This document shows positions 6,111-14,616 of a stretch of 32,736 nt of DNA, one piece after another; the stretch's first letter is position 1; each line of letters opens with the position of its first letter. The position numbers and the translations under genes are program-made. The notes below the pieces were generated by a model. That model worked only from the letters and a program-made list of their open reading frames with translations. It had not been told where the DNA came from and searched no databases. Source of the DNA: Peptoniphilus_E sp964345555 (GTDB taxonomy: Bacteria > Bacillota > Clostridia > Tissierellales > Peptoniphilaceae); the NCBI GenBank assembly GCA_964345555.1, contig CAYFRD010000019.1, forward strand, positions 1 through 32,736, given 5' to 3'.

Positions 6111-7100
6111 ATGGACAAGAAAATAGTTTATAGCGGAATTCAACCCTCAGGCTCACTGACCATAGGCAATTACATTGGAGCATTGAAAAATTTTATAGGA
6201 TTACAAGATGAATATGATTGTTTGTATTGCATAGTCGATATGCATGCCATAACAGTTGAACAAGACCCTAAATTGCTTAGAAAAAATACTTTGGACGTGC
6301 TTGCTCTTTATCTTGCGGCAGGACTTGACTCCGAGAAATCAATAATTTATATTCAATCTCATGTTCCTCAACATGCGGAATTGGGATGGGTGCTCAACAC
6401 TATAGCTTCAATGGGACAACTTCAAAGGATGACACAATTTAAGGATAAATCGAAGAAAAGTAAAGAAGTAATGGCGGGGATTTTGAATTATCCGGTATTG
6501 ATGGCTGCGGATATTTTGTTGTATCAAACATCCTATGTACCTGTAGGTGAGGACCAAAGACAACACGTGGAACTGACAAGAGATTTGGCACAAAGATTTA
6601 ATTCCAAATATTCTGAAACTTTTACAGTTCCTGATATTTTAACACCTAAAGTGGGTGCGAGAATAAGGTCTCTTCAAGATCCGGAATTTAAAATGAGCAA
6701 GTCCGACAGTGATGAAAACTCCTATATATTAATATTGGATGATGAAAATGCCATAAGGAGAAAATTCAAAAGAGCTGTGACAGATTCCTTAAACAACTTT
6801 GATTACAATGACGAACAAAAGGCGCTGAAAAACTTGATAAATATATATATATCTTTCACAGGCGAAAGTGCAGCGGATATTGTAAACCGATACAAAGGTC
6901 AAGGTTATGGAACTTTCAAGTCTGATTTGGCTGATGTGGTAGTAGAAGGGCTAAGACCGCTACAAACCAGATTCAATGAAATCAGATCCGATAAGGAATA
7001 TTTGGAAAAAATATACAGACAAGGTGCAGAAAAGGCAAGCTACTTGGCAAATAAAACTTTGCGAAAAGTATATAAAAAAATGGGCTTTATAGCTAAGTAA
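6111..7100 (+). CDS. trpS: Tryptophanyl-tRNA synthetase
   Basis: A class I aminoacyl-tRNA synthetase of 329 aa that charges tRNA-Trp. The HIGH-type signature is TIGN at residues 17-20 (QPSGSLTIGNYIGAL). The substrate-pocket helix NYPVLMAADILLYQ is at about 126-139, and KMSKS is exact at 194-198. The length is that of the short bacterial TrpRS. The start follows aggagataat. It shares a transcript with mtaD. No T-box or trp attenuator is seen in front of it. Confidence 0.97.
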   Translation: MDKKIVYSGIQPSGSLTIGNYIGALKNFIGLQDEYDCLYCIVDMHAITVEQDPKLLRKNTLDVLALYLAAGLDSEKSIIYIQSHVPQHAELGWVLNTIASMGQLQRMTQFKDKSKKSKEVMAGILNYPVLMAADILLYQTSYVPVGEDQRQHVELTRDLAQRFNSKYSETFTVPDILTPKVGARIRSLQDPEFKMSKSDSDENSYILILDDENAIRRKFKRAVTDSLNNFDYNDEQKALKNLINIYISFTGESAADIVNRYKGQGYGTFKSDLADVVVEGLRPLQTRFNEIRSDKEYLEKIYRQGAEKASYLANKTLRKVYKKMGFIAK

Positions 7101-7108
7101 TTATATAG

Positions 7109-7137
7109 TTGACAGAAAAACCACTTAATTATACAAT
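7109..7137 (+). promoter_or_regulatory. Promoter of the valS T-box transcript
   Basis: A perfect TTGACA, a 17-nt spacer and TACAAT. Transcription would begin near 7144, just ahead of T-box stem I. Confidence 0.75.
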
Positions 7138-7143
7138 GTTTTA

Positions 7144-7350
7144 CAGTTGAATATTTACTAAGGAAAGAGGAGTAGTATTAGGACGATTTAAGAGAGATAT
7201 CGCTTGGTGCAAGGTATCATCGACAATAATATGAAGGTTGCTTTTCAGTTTGTATATTACACGGGGAATCGTTAAATTCTATGAGCTGCATTTTGCAGGA
7301 ATTAAGGTGGTACCACGTCCTTCGTCCTTATAGGCGGAGGATTTTTTATT
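7144..7350 (+). promoter_or_regulatory. T-box riboswitch controlling valS
   Basis: The leader carries the conserved T-box element aaggtggtaccacg at 7304-7317, which can form the antiterminator that pairs with an uncharged tRNA acceptor end. An AGTA motif at about 7170, a GAGAG segment and the GGTGcAAGG apical motif at 7206-7214 fit stem I. The codon following gaag at 7237-7239 is GTT (Val), matching the downstream gene. In strict GAA-NNN register one would read GGT (Gly). The variable antiterminator base (UGGU) pairs with discriminator A, as in tRNA-Val and unlike tRNA-Gly, which supports valine. Uncharged tRNA-Val should allow read-through into valS. Confidence 0.88.
7317..7347 (+). terminator. 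T-box-controlled terminator
   Basis: CCUUCGUC (7319-7326), loop CUUAUA, GGCGGAGG (7333-7340), then six U. The 5' arm directly follows the T-box sequence and is mutually exclusive with the antiterminator fold. Confidence 0.85.
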
Positions 7351-7364
7351 GTATAGGAGGAAAA

Positions 7365-10013
7365 ATGAAGGAGATTGCAAAGACATATAATCCAAAGGAT
7401 TTTGAAAAAAGATTGTATGATTATTGGATGGAAAATGAATATTTCAGGGCTGAAGTAGATGAGAACAAAAAGCCTTATACCATAGTAATGCCACCACCAA
7501 ATGTAACGGGCAATTTACACATGGGTCACGCTTTAAACAACACAATTCAAGACATATTAATCAGATTTAAAAAAATGCAAGGGTACTCGGCGTTGTGGGT
7601 TCCAGGCACGGATCACGCATCTATTTCCACTGAAGCTAAAGTCGTTGAAAAATTAAAATCTGAAAATAAAAGCAAACAGGATTTAGGCAGAGAGGGATTT
7701 TTAAAGGAAGCTTGGGCATGGACTGAAAAATACGGTGGAAATATAAAAAACCAATTGAAACAATTGGGAGTTTCGTGCGACTGGTCAAGGGATAGATTCA
7801 CTCTTGATGAAATGCTGTCAAATGCAGTATTGGAAGTATTTGTAAGATTGTATGAAAAAGACCTTATCTACAGAGGAGACAGAATAATAAATTGGTGTCC
7901 CAGTTGCGGTACTGCAATTTCAGATGCGGAAGTAGTTCACGAGGAAACTGACGGATTTTTTTGGAGTTTTAAATATCCCCTTGAAGATGAGAGTGGATAT
8001 ATAGAAATAGCCACTACAAGACCTGAAACAATTCCCGGTGATTTGGCAATAGCTGTCCATCCCGACGATGAAAGATATAAGGATTTAGTGGGGAAATACG
8101 CAATTCTCCCAATAATGAACAGAAGGATACCTATAATTGCTGATGAATATGTCGAAAAGGATTTCGGAAGCGGAGCAGTAAAAATTACTCCCTCTCACGA
8201 TCCTAACGACTTTGAAGTGGGCGAAAGACATAATTTGGGACAACTGAGAGTATTTGACGACGAAGCAATACTAAATGAAAATGCTGGAGTATATTGCGGT
8301 ATGGACAGATATGAAGCAAGAGAAGCGATAGTACAAGACTTCAAAGATTTGGGACTTCTGTCAAAGGTTGAGAAGCATCATAATTCAGTAGGACATTGCG
8401 AGAGATGCGGGACTGTAATCGAACCAATAATCTCAAAACAATGGTTTGTCAAAATGGCACCGCTGGCAGAACCCGCAATAAGAGAATATAAAGAAGGTAA
8501 TTTAAATTTTATACCTGAAAGATTCGGAAAGATATATTTAAACTGGCTTGAAAATATAAGGGACTGGTGTATATCAAGGCAACTTTGGTGGGGGCACAGA
8601 TTACCTGTCTATTATTGTAATGAAACAGATGAAGTAGTAGTTTCAAAAACGGATCCCACAGGCACAAAAGGGTATGAAGATAAGACTTTCAGACAGGATG
8701 AAGACACATTGGACACTTGGTTTTCATCAGCTTTATGGCCTTTTTCAACACTGGGTTGGCCTGAAGAAACAGAAGATTATAAATACTTTTTCCCCACAGA
8801 TGTGCTGGTAACAGGATATGACATCATATTTTTCTGGGTCATCAGGATGGTTTTTTCATCTCTTGAACAAACGGATAAAATGCCCTTTAAAGATGTATTC
8901 TTTACAGGGCTTGTAAGAGATTCGCTCGGTAGAAAAATGAGCAAATCCTTGGGCAACGGAGTAGATCCGCTGGATGTAATAGACAAGTACGGTGCTGATG
9001 CTTTAAGATTTACTTTAATATCGGGAAATACACCGGGTAATGATATGAGATATTACGATGAAAAAGTTGAAGCGAGCAGAAATTTCGCCAACAAACTTTG
9101 GAACGCAGCAAGATTTGTAATGATGAACATAGGCGATGATTTGAAAGAAGATCTGGATGTATCTAAACTTAAAAATGAAGATAAGTGGATTTTATCCAAA
9201 CTTCAAAAAAGCATAATTCAAGTTACGGAAAAGCTTGATAAATATGAATTGGGCATGGCGGGAAATGATATATATGATTTTATATGGAGCGATTTTTGCG
9301 ATTGGTATATAGAAATGGTAAAACCCAGATTGTATTCCGATGACCTTGATGAAAAGAAAATTGTAAATTCCGTACTTGTCCATGTATTAAAGGACATTCT
9401 CAAACTTCTTCATCCCTTTATGCCCTTTATAACTGAAGAAATTTACATGCATTTGCCGGAGGTTGAAAGTGCATTGATAGTTGCTCAATGGCCTGTTGCA
9501 GATGAGAATTTGATCTTTGAAAAAGAAGAATCAAATATAGAATATATTAAGAATGCTATTCGTGAAATAAGAAACGCGAGAGCACAGATGAATATAGAAA
9601 ATAACAAAAAATCAAACACTATTGTATACACTAAATCCCAAGATATCGTGGAACTTATAAATGAAAACAAAGATAAGCTGTTGAATTTAGGATATTCCAA
9701 TGATGTTCAAATAGTGGACGATTTAAGTGCCCTAGATAAGGATAATATATCCATAGTATTGGATAAATCGGAGATATTCTTACCGTTAAGCGAGCTTATA
9801 GATTACAACAAAGAGTACGAGAGGTTATCCAAGGAGCAAAAAGAAGTTGAATCGGAAATAAAAAGAGCAAAGGGCAAGCTTTCAAACGAAAAATTCGTAT
9901 CCAAAGCACCTAAGGAAATAGTTGAGGCCGAAAGAGAAAAAATTGCAAAATACGAAGAGATGCTCAAAACCATAAATATGAGAATTGAAGGAATAAAAGA
10001 AAAAATAAAATGA
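7365..10013 (+). CDS. valS: Valyl-tRNA synthetase
   Basis: A class Ia synthetase of 882 aa that charges tRNA-Val and edits mis-activated threonine. HMGH is at 52-55 within PPPNVTGNLHMGHA. Zinc-knuckle cysteines are visible in NWCPSCG and HCERCGT. The CP1 editing domain contains TTRPETIPGD. KMSKS is at 524-528. The last 70 or so residues form the tRNA-binding coiled coil (KEYERLSKEQKEVESEI onward). The frame is open upstream to 7281, but that part lies in the T-box. The ATG at 7365 follows taggaggaaaa. The gene overlaps folC by ATGA. Confidence 0.97.
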   Translation: MKEIAKTYNPKDFEKRLYDYWMENEYFRAEVDENKKPYTIVMPPPNVTGNLHMGHALNNTIQDILIRFKKMQGYSALWVPGTDHASISTEAKVVEKLKSENKSKQDLGREGFLKEAWAWTEKYGGNIKNQLKQLGVSCDWSRDRFTLDEMLSNAVLEVFVRLYEKDLIYRGDRIINWCPSCGTAISDAEVVHEETDGFFWSFKYPLEDESGYIEIATTRPETIPGDLAIAVHPDDERYKDLVGKYAILPIMNRRIPIIADEYVEKDFGSGAVKITPSHDPNDFEVGERHNLGQLRVFDDEAILNENAGVYCGMDRYEAREAIVQDFKDLGLLSKVEKHHNSVGHCERCGTVIEPIISKQWFVKMAPLAEPAIREYKEGNLNFIPERFGKIYLNWLENIRDWCISRQLWWGHRLPVYYCNETDEVVVSKTDPTGTKGYEDKTFRQDEDTLDTWFSSALWPFSTLGWPEETEDYKYFFPTDVLVTGYDIIFFWVIRMVFSSLEQTDKMPFKDVFFTGLVRDSLGRKMSKSLGNGVDPLDVIDKYGADALRFTLISGNTPGNDMRYYDEKVEASRNFANKLWNAARFVMMNIGDDLKEDLDVSKLKNEDKWILSKLQKSIIQVTEKLDKYELGMAGNDIYDFIWSDFCDWYIEMVKPRLYSDDLDEKKIVNSVLVHVLKDILKLLHPFMPFITEEIYMHLPEVESALIVAQWPVADENLIFEKEESNIEYIKNAIREIRNARAQMNIENNKKSNTIVYTKSQDIVELINENKDKLLNLGYSNDVQIVDDLSALDKDNISIVLDKSEIFLPLSELIDYNKEYERLSKEQKEVESEIKRAKGKLSNEKFVSKAPKEIVEAEREKIAKYEEMLKTINMRIEGIKEKIK

Positions 10014-11302
10014 AATTAGATGAACTTATTAGCAATATAGAATCTCGAGTGGGACAGAGAAAACTCTACGATCTTTCAAGAATCAGAGCTATGCTGAATA
10101 TTTTAGACAATCCTCAAAAAAACATGAGATATCTTCACGTTGCAGGTACAAACGGTAAAGGATCCACATCTAACTTTCTTTACAATATGCTTTGTGCTGC
10201 AGGATACAAAGTAGGATTAACTATTTCACCTCATATCATTAGATACAATGAAAGAATAGTTGTAAATGACTGTGAGATAAGTGATTATGATTTTGTGAGA
10301 ATTGGCGAAATTATACTGAAACATGAAAATCAGATCGAAGAAGAATTTGGATTTTTGACTTATTTTGAATTCATTACCGTGATTGCATTTGTGTATTTTA
10401 AAGAGCAAGAATGTGACTATTGTGTTTTGGAAGTGGGTATGGGCGGATTGTCCGACAGCACCAATGTAATAGATGCGAAGGATAAACTGCTTAGTCTTAT
10501 AACGCCTGTTTCGATGGATCACATGAATTATATCGGTAATACTATAGAAGAGATAGCCACTCAAAAAGCAGGTATAATAAAAAAGAACTCTATTGTAATT
10601 ACTTCAAATAAAGATGAAAGAGATTTAAAAATAATAAGAGAAAAAGCACTTTCAGAAAATTGTGAGTACTATGATTTAGATGATATTGAAATCTCTGATT
10701 TGCACATGGATGGCGAAAAAAGCAGCTACTCAATTAAATTTTTAAGTTTAGAAATAAAGAATTTAAAAATAAATTTAGCCGGGCATTATCAAATCTACAA
10801 TTCCGCCCTGGCAGTGGCAGGAATACTTCTTTTAAACGAGAAAAAACTTGTGGATATTTCCTATGATCAAATAAAAAAAGGTCTTTTAAAAGCAAAATGG
10901 CCCGGTAGAATGGAAATGTTAAGAAAGAATCCCAGAGTACTTGTAGACGGAGCCCACAATGTGGACGGAGTGGATAATTTAATCAAAAACTTAAGCCTGT
11001 ATGAGTATGATAAATTATATATCATAACATCAATATTGCAAGATAAAGAGCACGAAAAGATATTAGGAAGACTATCTGAATACGCATATGAGATTGTGCT
11101 CTTAGATTGGGATAACTATAGAAAAACGGAAATTGAAACTTTGAAGAAGGAAGCTCGAAAATATTGTCAAAACATAAGGATCTCAAAGGATATCGTAAAG
11201 GCTGTGGAGGATTTGGAAAAAGTTGCTACGTCAGATGATTTAATACTGATAACAGGATCTCTGTATCTTGTAAGTGAAGCTATAAAGCAGTTAAAACGAT
11301 GA
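10010..11302 (+). CDS. folC: Folylpolyglutamate synthase/dihydrofolate synthase
   Basis: A Mur-ligase-fold enzyme of 430 aa that adds glutamate to folates with ATP (and may join glutamate to dihydropteroate). The P-loop HVAGTNGKGST is at 43-53. The family signature continues with LEVGMGGLSDSTNVID, TPVSMDHMNYIG and the C-terminal LVDGAHNVDG. It starts inside the valS stop codon (ATGA), so it is translationally coupled and falls under the same valine T-box. The valS-folC pairing is common in Firmicutes. There is no sign of truncation. Confidence 0.95.
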   Translation: MKLDELISNIESRVGQRKLYDLSRIRAMLNILDNPQKNMRYLHVAGTNGKGSTSNFLYNMLCAAGYKVGLTISPHIIRYNERIVVNDCEISDYDFVRIGEIILKHENQIEEEFGFLTYFEFITVIAFVYFKEQECDYCVLEVGMGGLSDSTNVIDAKDKLLSLITPVSMDHMNYIGNTIEEIATQKAGIIKKNSIVITSNKDERDLKIIREKALSENCEYYDLDDIEISDLHMDGEKSSYSIKFLSLEIKNLKINLAGHYQIYNSALAVAGILLLNEKKLVDISYDQIKKGLLKAKWPGRMEMLRKNPRVLVDGAHNVDGVDNLIKNLSLYEYDKLYIITSILQDKEHEKILGRLSEYAYEIVLLDWDNYRKTEIETLKKEARKYCQNIRISKDIVKAVEDLEKVATSDDLILITGSLYLVSEAIKQLKR

Positions 11303-11304
11303 AT

Positions 11305-11342
11305 AAATAAATTCTCCCGCATTAATGCGGGAGAATTTATTT
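11305..11342. terminator. Bidirectional terminator between folC and glmS
   Basis: A 38-nt perfect inverted repeat (18-nt arms, core ctcccgcat-ta-atgcgggag) between two convergent genes. The AT-rich outer part of the arms gives a U-rich tail in either direction. Confidence 0.8.
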
Positions 11343-11345
11343 ATA

Positions 11346-13172
11346 TTATTCTACAGTAACTGCTTTTGCGAGGTTTCTAGGCTTATCCACATCATTGCCC
11401 TTAGCCAAAGAGGTGTAGTATGCTATTAGCTGTGATGGAACTACAGAAAGCATAGGAGCGAAAATATCCATAGTATCTGCAAGTCTGATTATTTTCTTTG
11501 AATTTTTCGAGATTACTTCGTTGTCATAAGTGGTTATAGTATAGATAGCAGCACCTCTTGATGCCAATTCTTCTAAGTTTGAAGCGGTCTTATCAAGAGT
11601 CTGTCTTTGCGTCGATACTGCAAAAACCTTGGTTCCCTTTTCCATTAGGGCTATTGAACCATGCTTGAGTTCTCCTGAAGCAAAGGCCTCGGTGTGAATG
11701 TAGGAAATCTCTTTTAACTTTAAAGAACCTTCCTTTGCAGATGTGAAATCCATTCCTCTTCCTGTGTAGTAAACGGATTCTTCGTTTTTGATTTCTTCAG
11801 CTATTTCCTTGTATATGTTTAAATTCTTTAATAATTCTTCCGTTTTTTCTGGAACCGAATATAATTCAGCTACATATTTTGACACTTCTTCTTCGGTTAT
11901 TTTGCCAAGTTTCAATGCCATATCCAATGCAACCAGATATAGAGTTGCAAGTTGAGTAGTATACGCTTTTGTCGAAGCTACGGAGATCTCAGGCCCGCAG
12001 TAGCAATACATCACCTTGTCAACTTCTCTTGTCATTGTGGAGTTCTCTACATTCACAATAGCCATAGTTTTAGCGCCTATTTTTTTGACTTCATTAATAG
12101 ACATTAATGTATCGGCTGTTTCTCCCGATTGACTTATGAAAATTGCAAGAGCATTTTCGTCTACAAATTTCTGATTATAATTAAATTCTGATGCAATTTC
12201 GCAAATGACCTGTTTGCCGGTCAACTGTTGAATTGCGAATTTAGCTATTTCACCTGCATGAAATGCTGTACCGCAGGCAATTATATAAATTTGACTAAAT
12301 TTTTCAACTTCTTCTTTAGAAAAAAAGTTATCAGCTAAATTTATTTTTTTATCGACAATTCTTTTATTTAATACATTTCTTATTGCATCAGGTTGTTCAA
12401 AGATTTCTTTTAACATATAGTGTTCAAATCCATTTTTAGAAATGGAGTCCAAATTCAGATTCATAGTTTTTATTTCCTTTTCGATTTCATCAAGATTGTA
12501 ATTAAAAATTTTATAGTTTCCATTTAAATTCAATTGTGCTATTTCCAGATTATCCATGTATATAACTTCATTTGTATGTTCCACTATTGAAGATATTTCC
12601 GACGATATAATAAGTCCGTCGTCACATATACCCAACAGCAGAGGAGAGTTGTTTCTGACAGCTATTAATTCGCCAGGGTTATCCATGGAAATTATTCCCA
12701 GTGCATAAGAACCCTTTAACCTTTTTACGGCATTTAAAGTTGCATTTAGTATATTGCCCTTAAAATAATAGTCTATTAACTGTACAATGACCTCTGTATC
12801 GGTGTTAGATTTAAACTCATATCCTTTGTCCATCAATTCTTTCTTCAATTCTAAATAGTTTTCTATGATTCCGTTGTGAACTAAGGAGACAGTCATCTTT
12901 GAATTTAAATGAGGGTGAGCATTTTGCAAGTTCGCTTCTCCGTGCGTTGCCCATCTTGTATGGCCGATACCGACACTGCCGGAAATAGGGGACAATACAA
13001 AATTTTCTTCAAGCTTATCAAGCTTCCCGACACTCTTAATGGTTTTTATAGAACTTTCTCCGATAATTGAGATACCCGCAGAATCATATCCTCTGTATTC
13101 TAATTTTTTTAAGCCTTCCAATATGACGTTTCCTGCATCTTTTTTACCGCAGTAGCCAACAATTCCACACAT
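11346..13172 (-). CDS. glmS: Glutamine--fructose-6-phosphate aminotransferase (isomerizing)
   Basis: GlmS (608 aa) makes glucosamine-6-phosphate from fructose-6-phosphate and glutamine, the first step toward UDP-GlcNAc and peptidoglycan. The N-terminal class II glutaminase domain begins MCGIVGYCG with the nucleophile Cys2 after Met removal. GHTRWATHG and HNGIIENY are present. Two SIS sugar-isomerase domains follow (about 285-420 with CGTAFHAG and SQSGETADT; about 455-590). The C-terminus KPRNLAKAVTVE closes the active site. The start follows ggaggtaaatt. Expression is controlled by the glmS ribozyme in its leader. Confidence 0.97.
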   Translation of the reverse strand: MCGIVGYCGKKDAGNVILEGLKKLEYRGYDSAGISIIGESSIKTIKSVGKLDKLEENFVLSPISGSVGIGHTRWATHGEANLQNAHPHLNSKMTVSLVHNGIIENYLELKKELMDKGYEFKSNTDTEVIVQLIDYYFKGNILNATLNAVKRLKGSYALGIISMDNPGELIAVRNNSPLLLGICDDGLIISSEISSIVEHTNEVIYMDNLEIAQLNLNGNYKIFNYNLDEIEKEIKTMNLNLDSISKNGFEHYMLKEIFEQPDAIRNVLNKRIVDKKINLADNFFSKEEVEKFSQIYIIACGTAFHAGEIAKFAIQQLTGKQVICEIASEFNYNQKFVDENALAIFISQSGETADTLMSINEVKKIGAKTMAIVNVENSTMTREVDKVMYCYCGPEISVASTKAYTTQLATLYLVALDMALKLGKITEEEVSKYVAELYSVPEKTEELLKNLNIYKEIAEEIKNEESVYYTGRGMDFTSAKEGSLKLKEISYIHTEAFASGELKHGSIALMEKGTKVFAVSTQRQTLDKTASNLEELASRGAAIYTITTYDNEVISKNSKKIIRLADTMDIFAPMLSVVPSQLIAYYTSLAKGNDVDKPRNLAKAVTVE

Positions 13173-13204
13173 AATTTACCTCCAAAATTAATATTAGAGA
13201 TTCA

Positions 13205-13330
13205 CTGGACTTTATTTGTTCTAAAATTGCTTTTAGTTTTTTTAAAGAACTCAGGCTGTGATACCTATGGAGCATCCGCCGAATATTTCGATAACTCCAT
13301 ACCTCGTCATCCACGTGGGACCTGGCGCTA
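13205..13330 (-). promoter_or_regulatory. glmS self-cleaving ribozyme (GlcN6P riboswitch)
   Basis: The minus-strand leader of glmS matches the ribozyme core. Cleavage-site AGCGCC has A(-1) at 13329 and G(+1) at 13328. The conserved blocks GACGAGG, UUAUCGAA, AUUCGGCGGAUG and ACAGCCUG follow in the canonical order. UAUGGAG/CUCCAUA closes the P2.1/P2.2 region. The accessory 3' part has a hairpin CUAAAA-GCAA-UUUUAG capped by a GNRA loop. Glucosamine-6-phosphate acts as coenzyme for self-cleavage, and cleavage then destabilises the mRNA, giving product feedback on glmS. Confidence 0.93.
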
Positions 13331-13353
13331 AAACCCTTTTTATCTCTTGGACA

Positions 13354-13383
13354 ATTATAACATAATAGTATTTAATATTACAA
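13354..13383 (-). promoter_or_regulatory. Promoter of glmS
   Basis: Minus strand: TTGTAA, an 18-nt spacer, TATAAT. The start would fall near 13346, about 17 nt before the ribozyme cleavage site, so only a short 5' fragment is released on cleavage. Confidence 0.6.
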
Positions 13384-13517
13384 ACACCACTTAGTACCTT
13401 TAAAATACACGTTTTTGAATTCATACGACAAGTCGATTAAAAGAAATAGAAATTTATTTTAAAATTCGTCATTTGTCACTGAACTACTACATAAAAATAC
13501 TTTTAGAAACAATTTAA

Positions 13518-13526
13518 TGGTATAAT
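13518..13526 (+). promoter_or_regulatory. Extended -10 promoter of the thioesterase gene
   Basis: TGG followed directly by TATAAT forms an extended -10 element without a good -35. It ends 25 nt before the TTG start codon. Bases 13384-13517, between this and the divergent glmS promoter, show nothing else I can identify. Confidence 0.45.
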
Positions 13527-13551
13527 TGTTTATTATTGAGAGGGGATTTAA

Positions 13552-14271
13552 TTGCTGAGTTTAGATTTTCATATTTACGGTTTTTATTGCCATGAAGAAA
13601 GGATTAGGTTAAACAATCTTGTTAATTTGATGCTTGAAACCTCGGGTGAGGATTCAAATAAAAACGGGGTTGCCTTTGAGGAACTTTTAAGAGAAGGATA
13701 TACTTGGGTCATAAGCAAGTGGAAATTGGAAATAGAAAGGCCAATAATGCAAGATGAGAAAATAAGCATAAAGACATGGCCAAGCTCTTTTAGAAAAATA
13801 TATGCCTTTAGAGAATATCGGGTATCGGACGAAAGAGGAAATATTGTTGCAAAGGCTACTGCGGTATTTGTGCTTGTGGATTTAAAAGATAAAAAATCCG
13901 CGCTTATACCTAATGAAGTTGTTTCTAGGTATAATTTAATAAATCAAAAAAATTTCAACAAGATTGAAAGGATTGTCAAGTCGGAAAAAATATTCATTAT
14001 TGACGAATTTAAAATAAGACCGACCGATATAGACATAAATGGACATGTAAATAATTCAGTGTATTTGGACTGGATCGAAAATGCCATAAATAGAAATAAG
14101 ACTAATCTATTTATCAATGAGCTTAATATGGTATACAAAAAAGAAATAAGAAACAAGGATACGGTTTTTATCAAGGCTGACAGTGATTTCAACTACATGG
14201 AGGTATCTACCGATTTTGTAAATACGGAAATTAATTTAAAATTAAAAAATCTTGAACAATTGAGCTTTTAA
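13552..14271 (+). CDS. Acyl-ACP thioesterase
   Basis: A double-hotdog thioesterase of 239 aa of the bacterial FatA/FatB-like family. It releases free fatty acids from acyl-ACP in the cytoplasm. The first hotdog holds LLREGYTWVISKWKLEI (46-62). The second holds the family's catalytic signature RPTDIDINGHVNNSVYLDW (about 156-174), with Asp161, Asn163, His165 and the following Asn residues. The start is TTG with gagagggg about 6 nt upstream. It stands alone and is divergent from glmS, with cspA downstream. Chain-length preference cannot be read from the sequence. Confidence 0.88.
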   Translation: MLSLDFHIYGFYCHEERIRLNNLVNLMLETSGEDSNKNGVAFEELLREGYTWVISKWKLEIERPIMQDEKISIKTWPSSFRKIYAFREYRVSDERGNIVAKATAVFVLVDLKDKKSALIPNEVVSRYNLINQKNFNKIERIVKSEKIFIIDEFKIRPTDIDINGHVNNSVYLDWIENAINRNKTNLFINELNMVYKKEIRNKDTVFIKADSDFNYMEVSTDFVNTEINLKLKNLEQLSF

Positions 14272-14280
14272 TGCTATTAT
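14252..14280 (+). promoter_or_regulatory. Candidate promoter of cspA
   Basis: TTGAAC, a 17-nt spacer and TATTAT, overlapping the end of the thioesterase gene. It would give a leader of about 90 nt ahead of the cold-shock gene, a length usual for cold-regulated mRNAs. Confidence 0.4.
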
Positions 14281-14376
14281 TATACAAGATACTTTATGAA
14301 TTTGAAAATGGAAGCTTAACTTTTATTTGGTTACTCTGCATTTACAAAGGATTGAAGAAAATAAGGAGGTACCAAA

Positions 14377-14574
14377 ATGAAAGGCAAAGTTAAATGGTTT
14401 AATAGCGAAAAGGGATTCGGTTTTATCACAACTGAAGAAGGAAATGATGTATTTGCACATTTCTCACAAATTCAAAAAGAAGGTTTTAAAACCTTAGAAG
14501 AAGGACAAGACGTAGAATTTGATGTTGTTGAAAGCGAAAAAGGCCCGCAAGCTGAGAATATAACAACTTTATAG
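14377..14574 (+). CDS. cspA: Cold-shock protein (CspA family)
   Basis: A single five-strand OB-fold cold-shock domain of 65 aa that binds single-stranded RNA/DNA. RNP1 KGFGFI is at 12-17 and RNP2 VFAHF at 25-29, with the opening MKGKVKWFNSEKGF. It has a strong ribosome binding site (aaggaggtacca). It is followed within 3 nt by a terminator whose T tract runs into the ribosome binding site of the next gene. The paralogue letter cannot be assigned. Confidence 0.95.
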   Translation: MKGKVKWFNSEKGFGFITTEEGNDVFAHFSQIQKEGFKTLEEGQDVEFDVVESEKGPQAENITTL

Positions 14575-14577
14575 TCG

Positions 14578-14604
14578 AAAAGCAGCCGAGGCTGCTTTTT
14601 TTTT
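14578..14604 (+). terminator. Terminator of cspA
   Basis: aaaagcagc, loop cgag, gctgctttt, then a T tract to 14604. The Shine-Dalgarno ggaggt of the parvulin gene starts at the next base. Confidence 0.85.
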
Positions 14605-14616
14605 GGAGGTAATACT

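Noticed and set aside
7281..7364. In-frame extension of valS upstream of ATG 7365
   Set aside because: The segment is the T-box antiterminator/terminator; the strong ribosome binding site and family start are at 7365.
10226..10564. Antisense 112-codon frame within folC
   Set aside because: It is a shadow of the folC coding frame with no ribosome binding site or recognisable protein.
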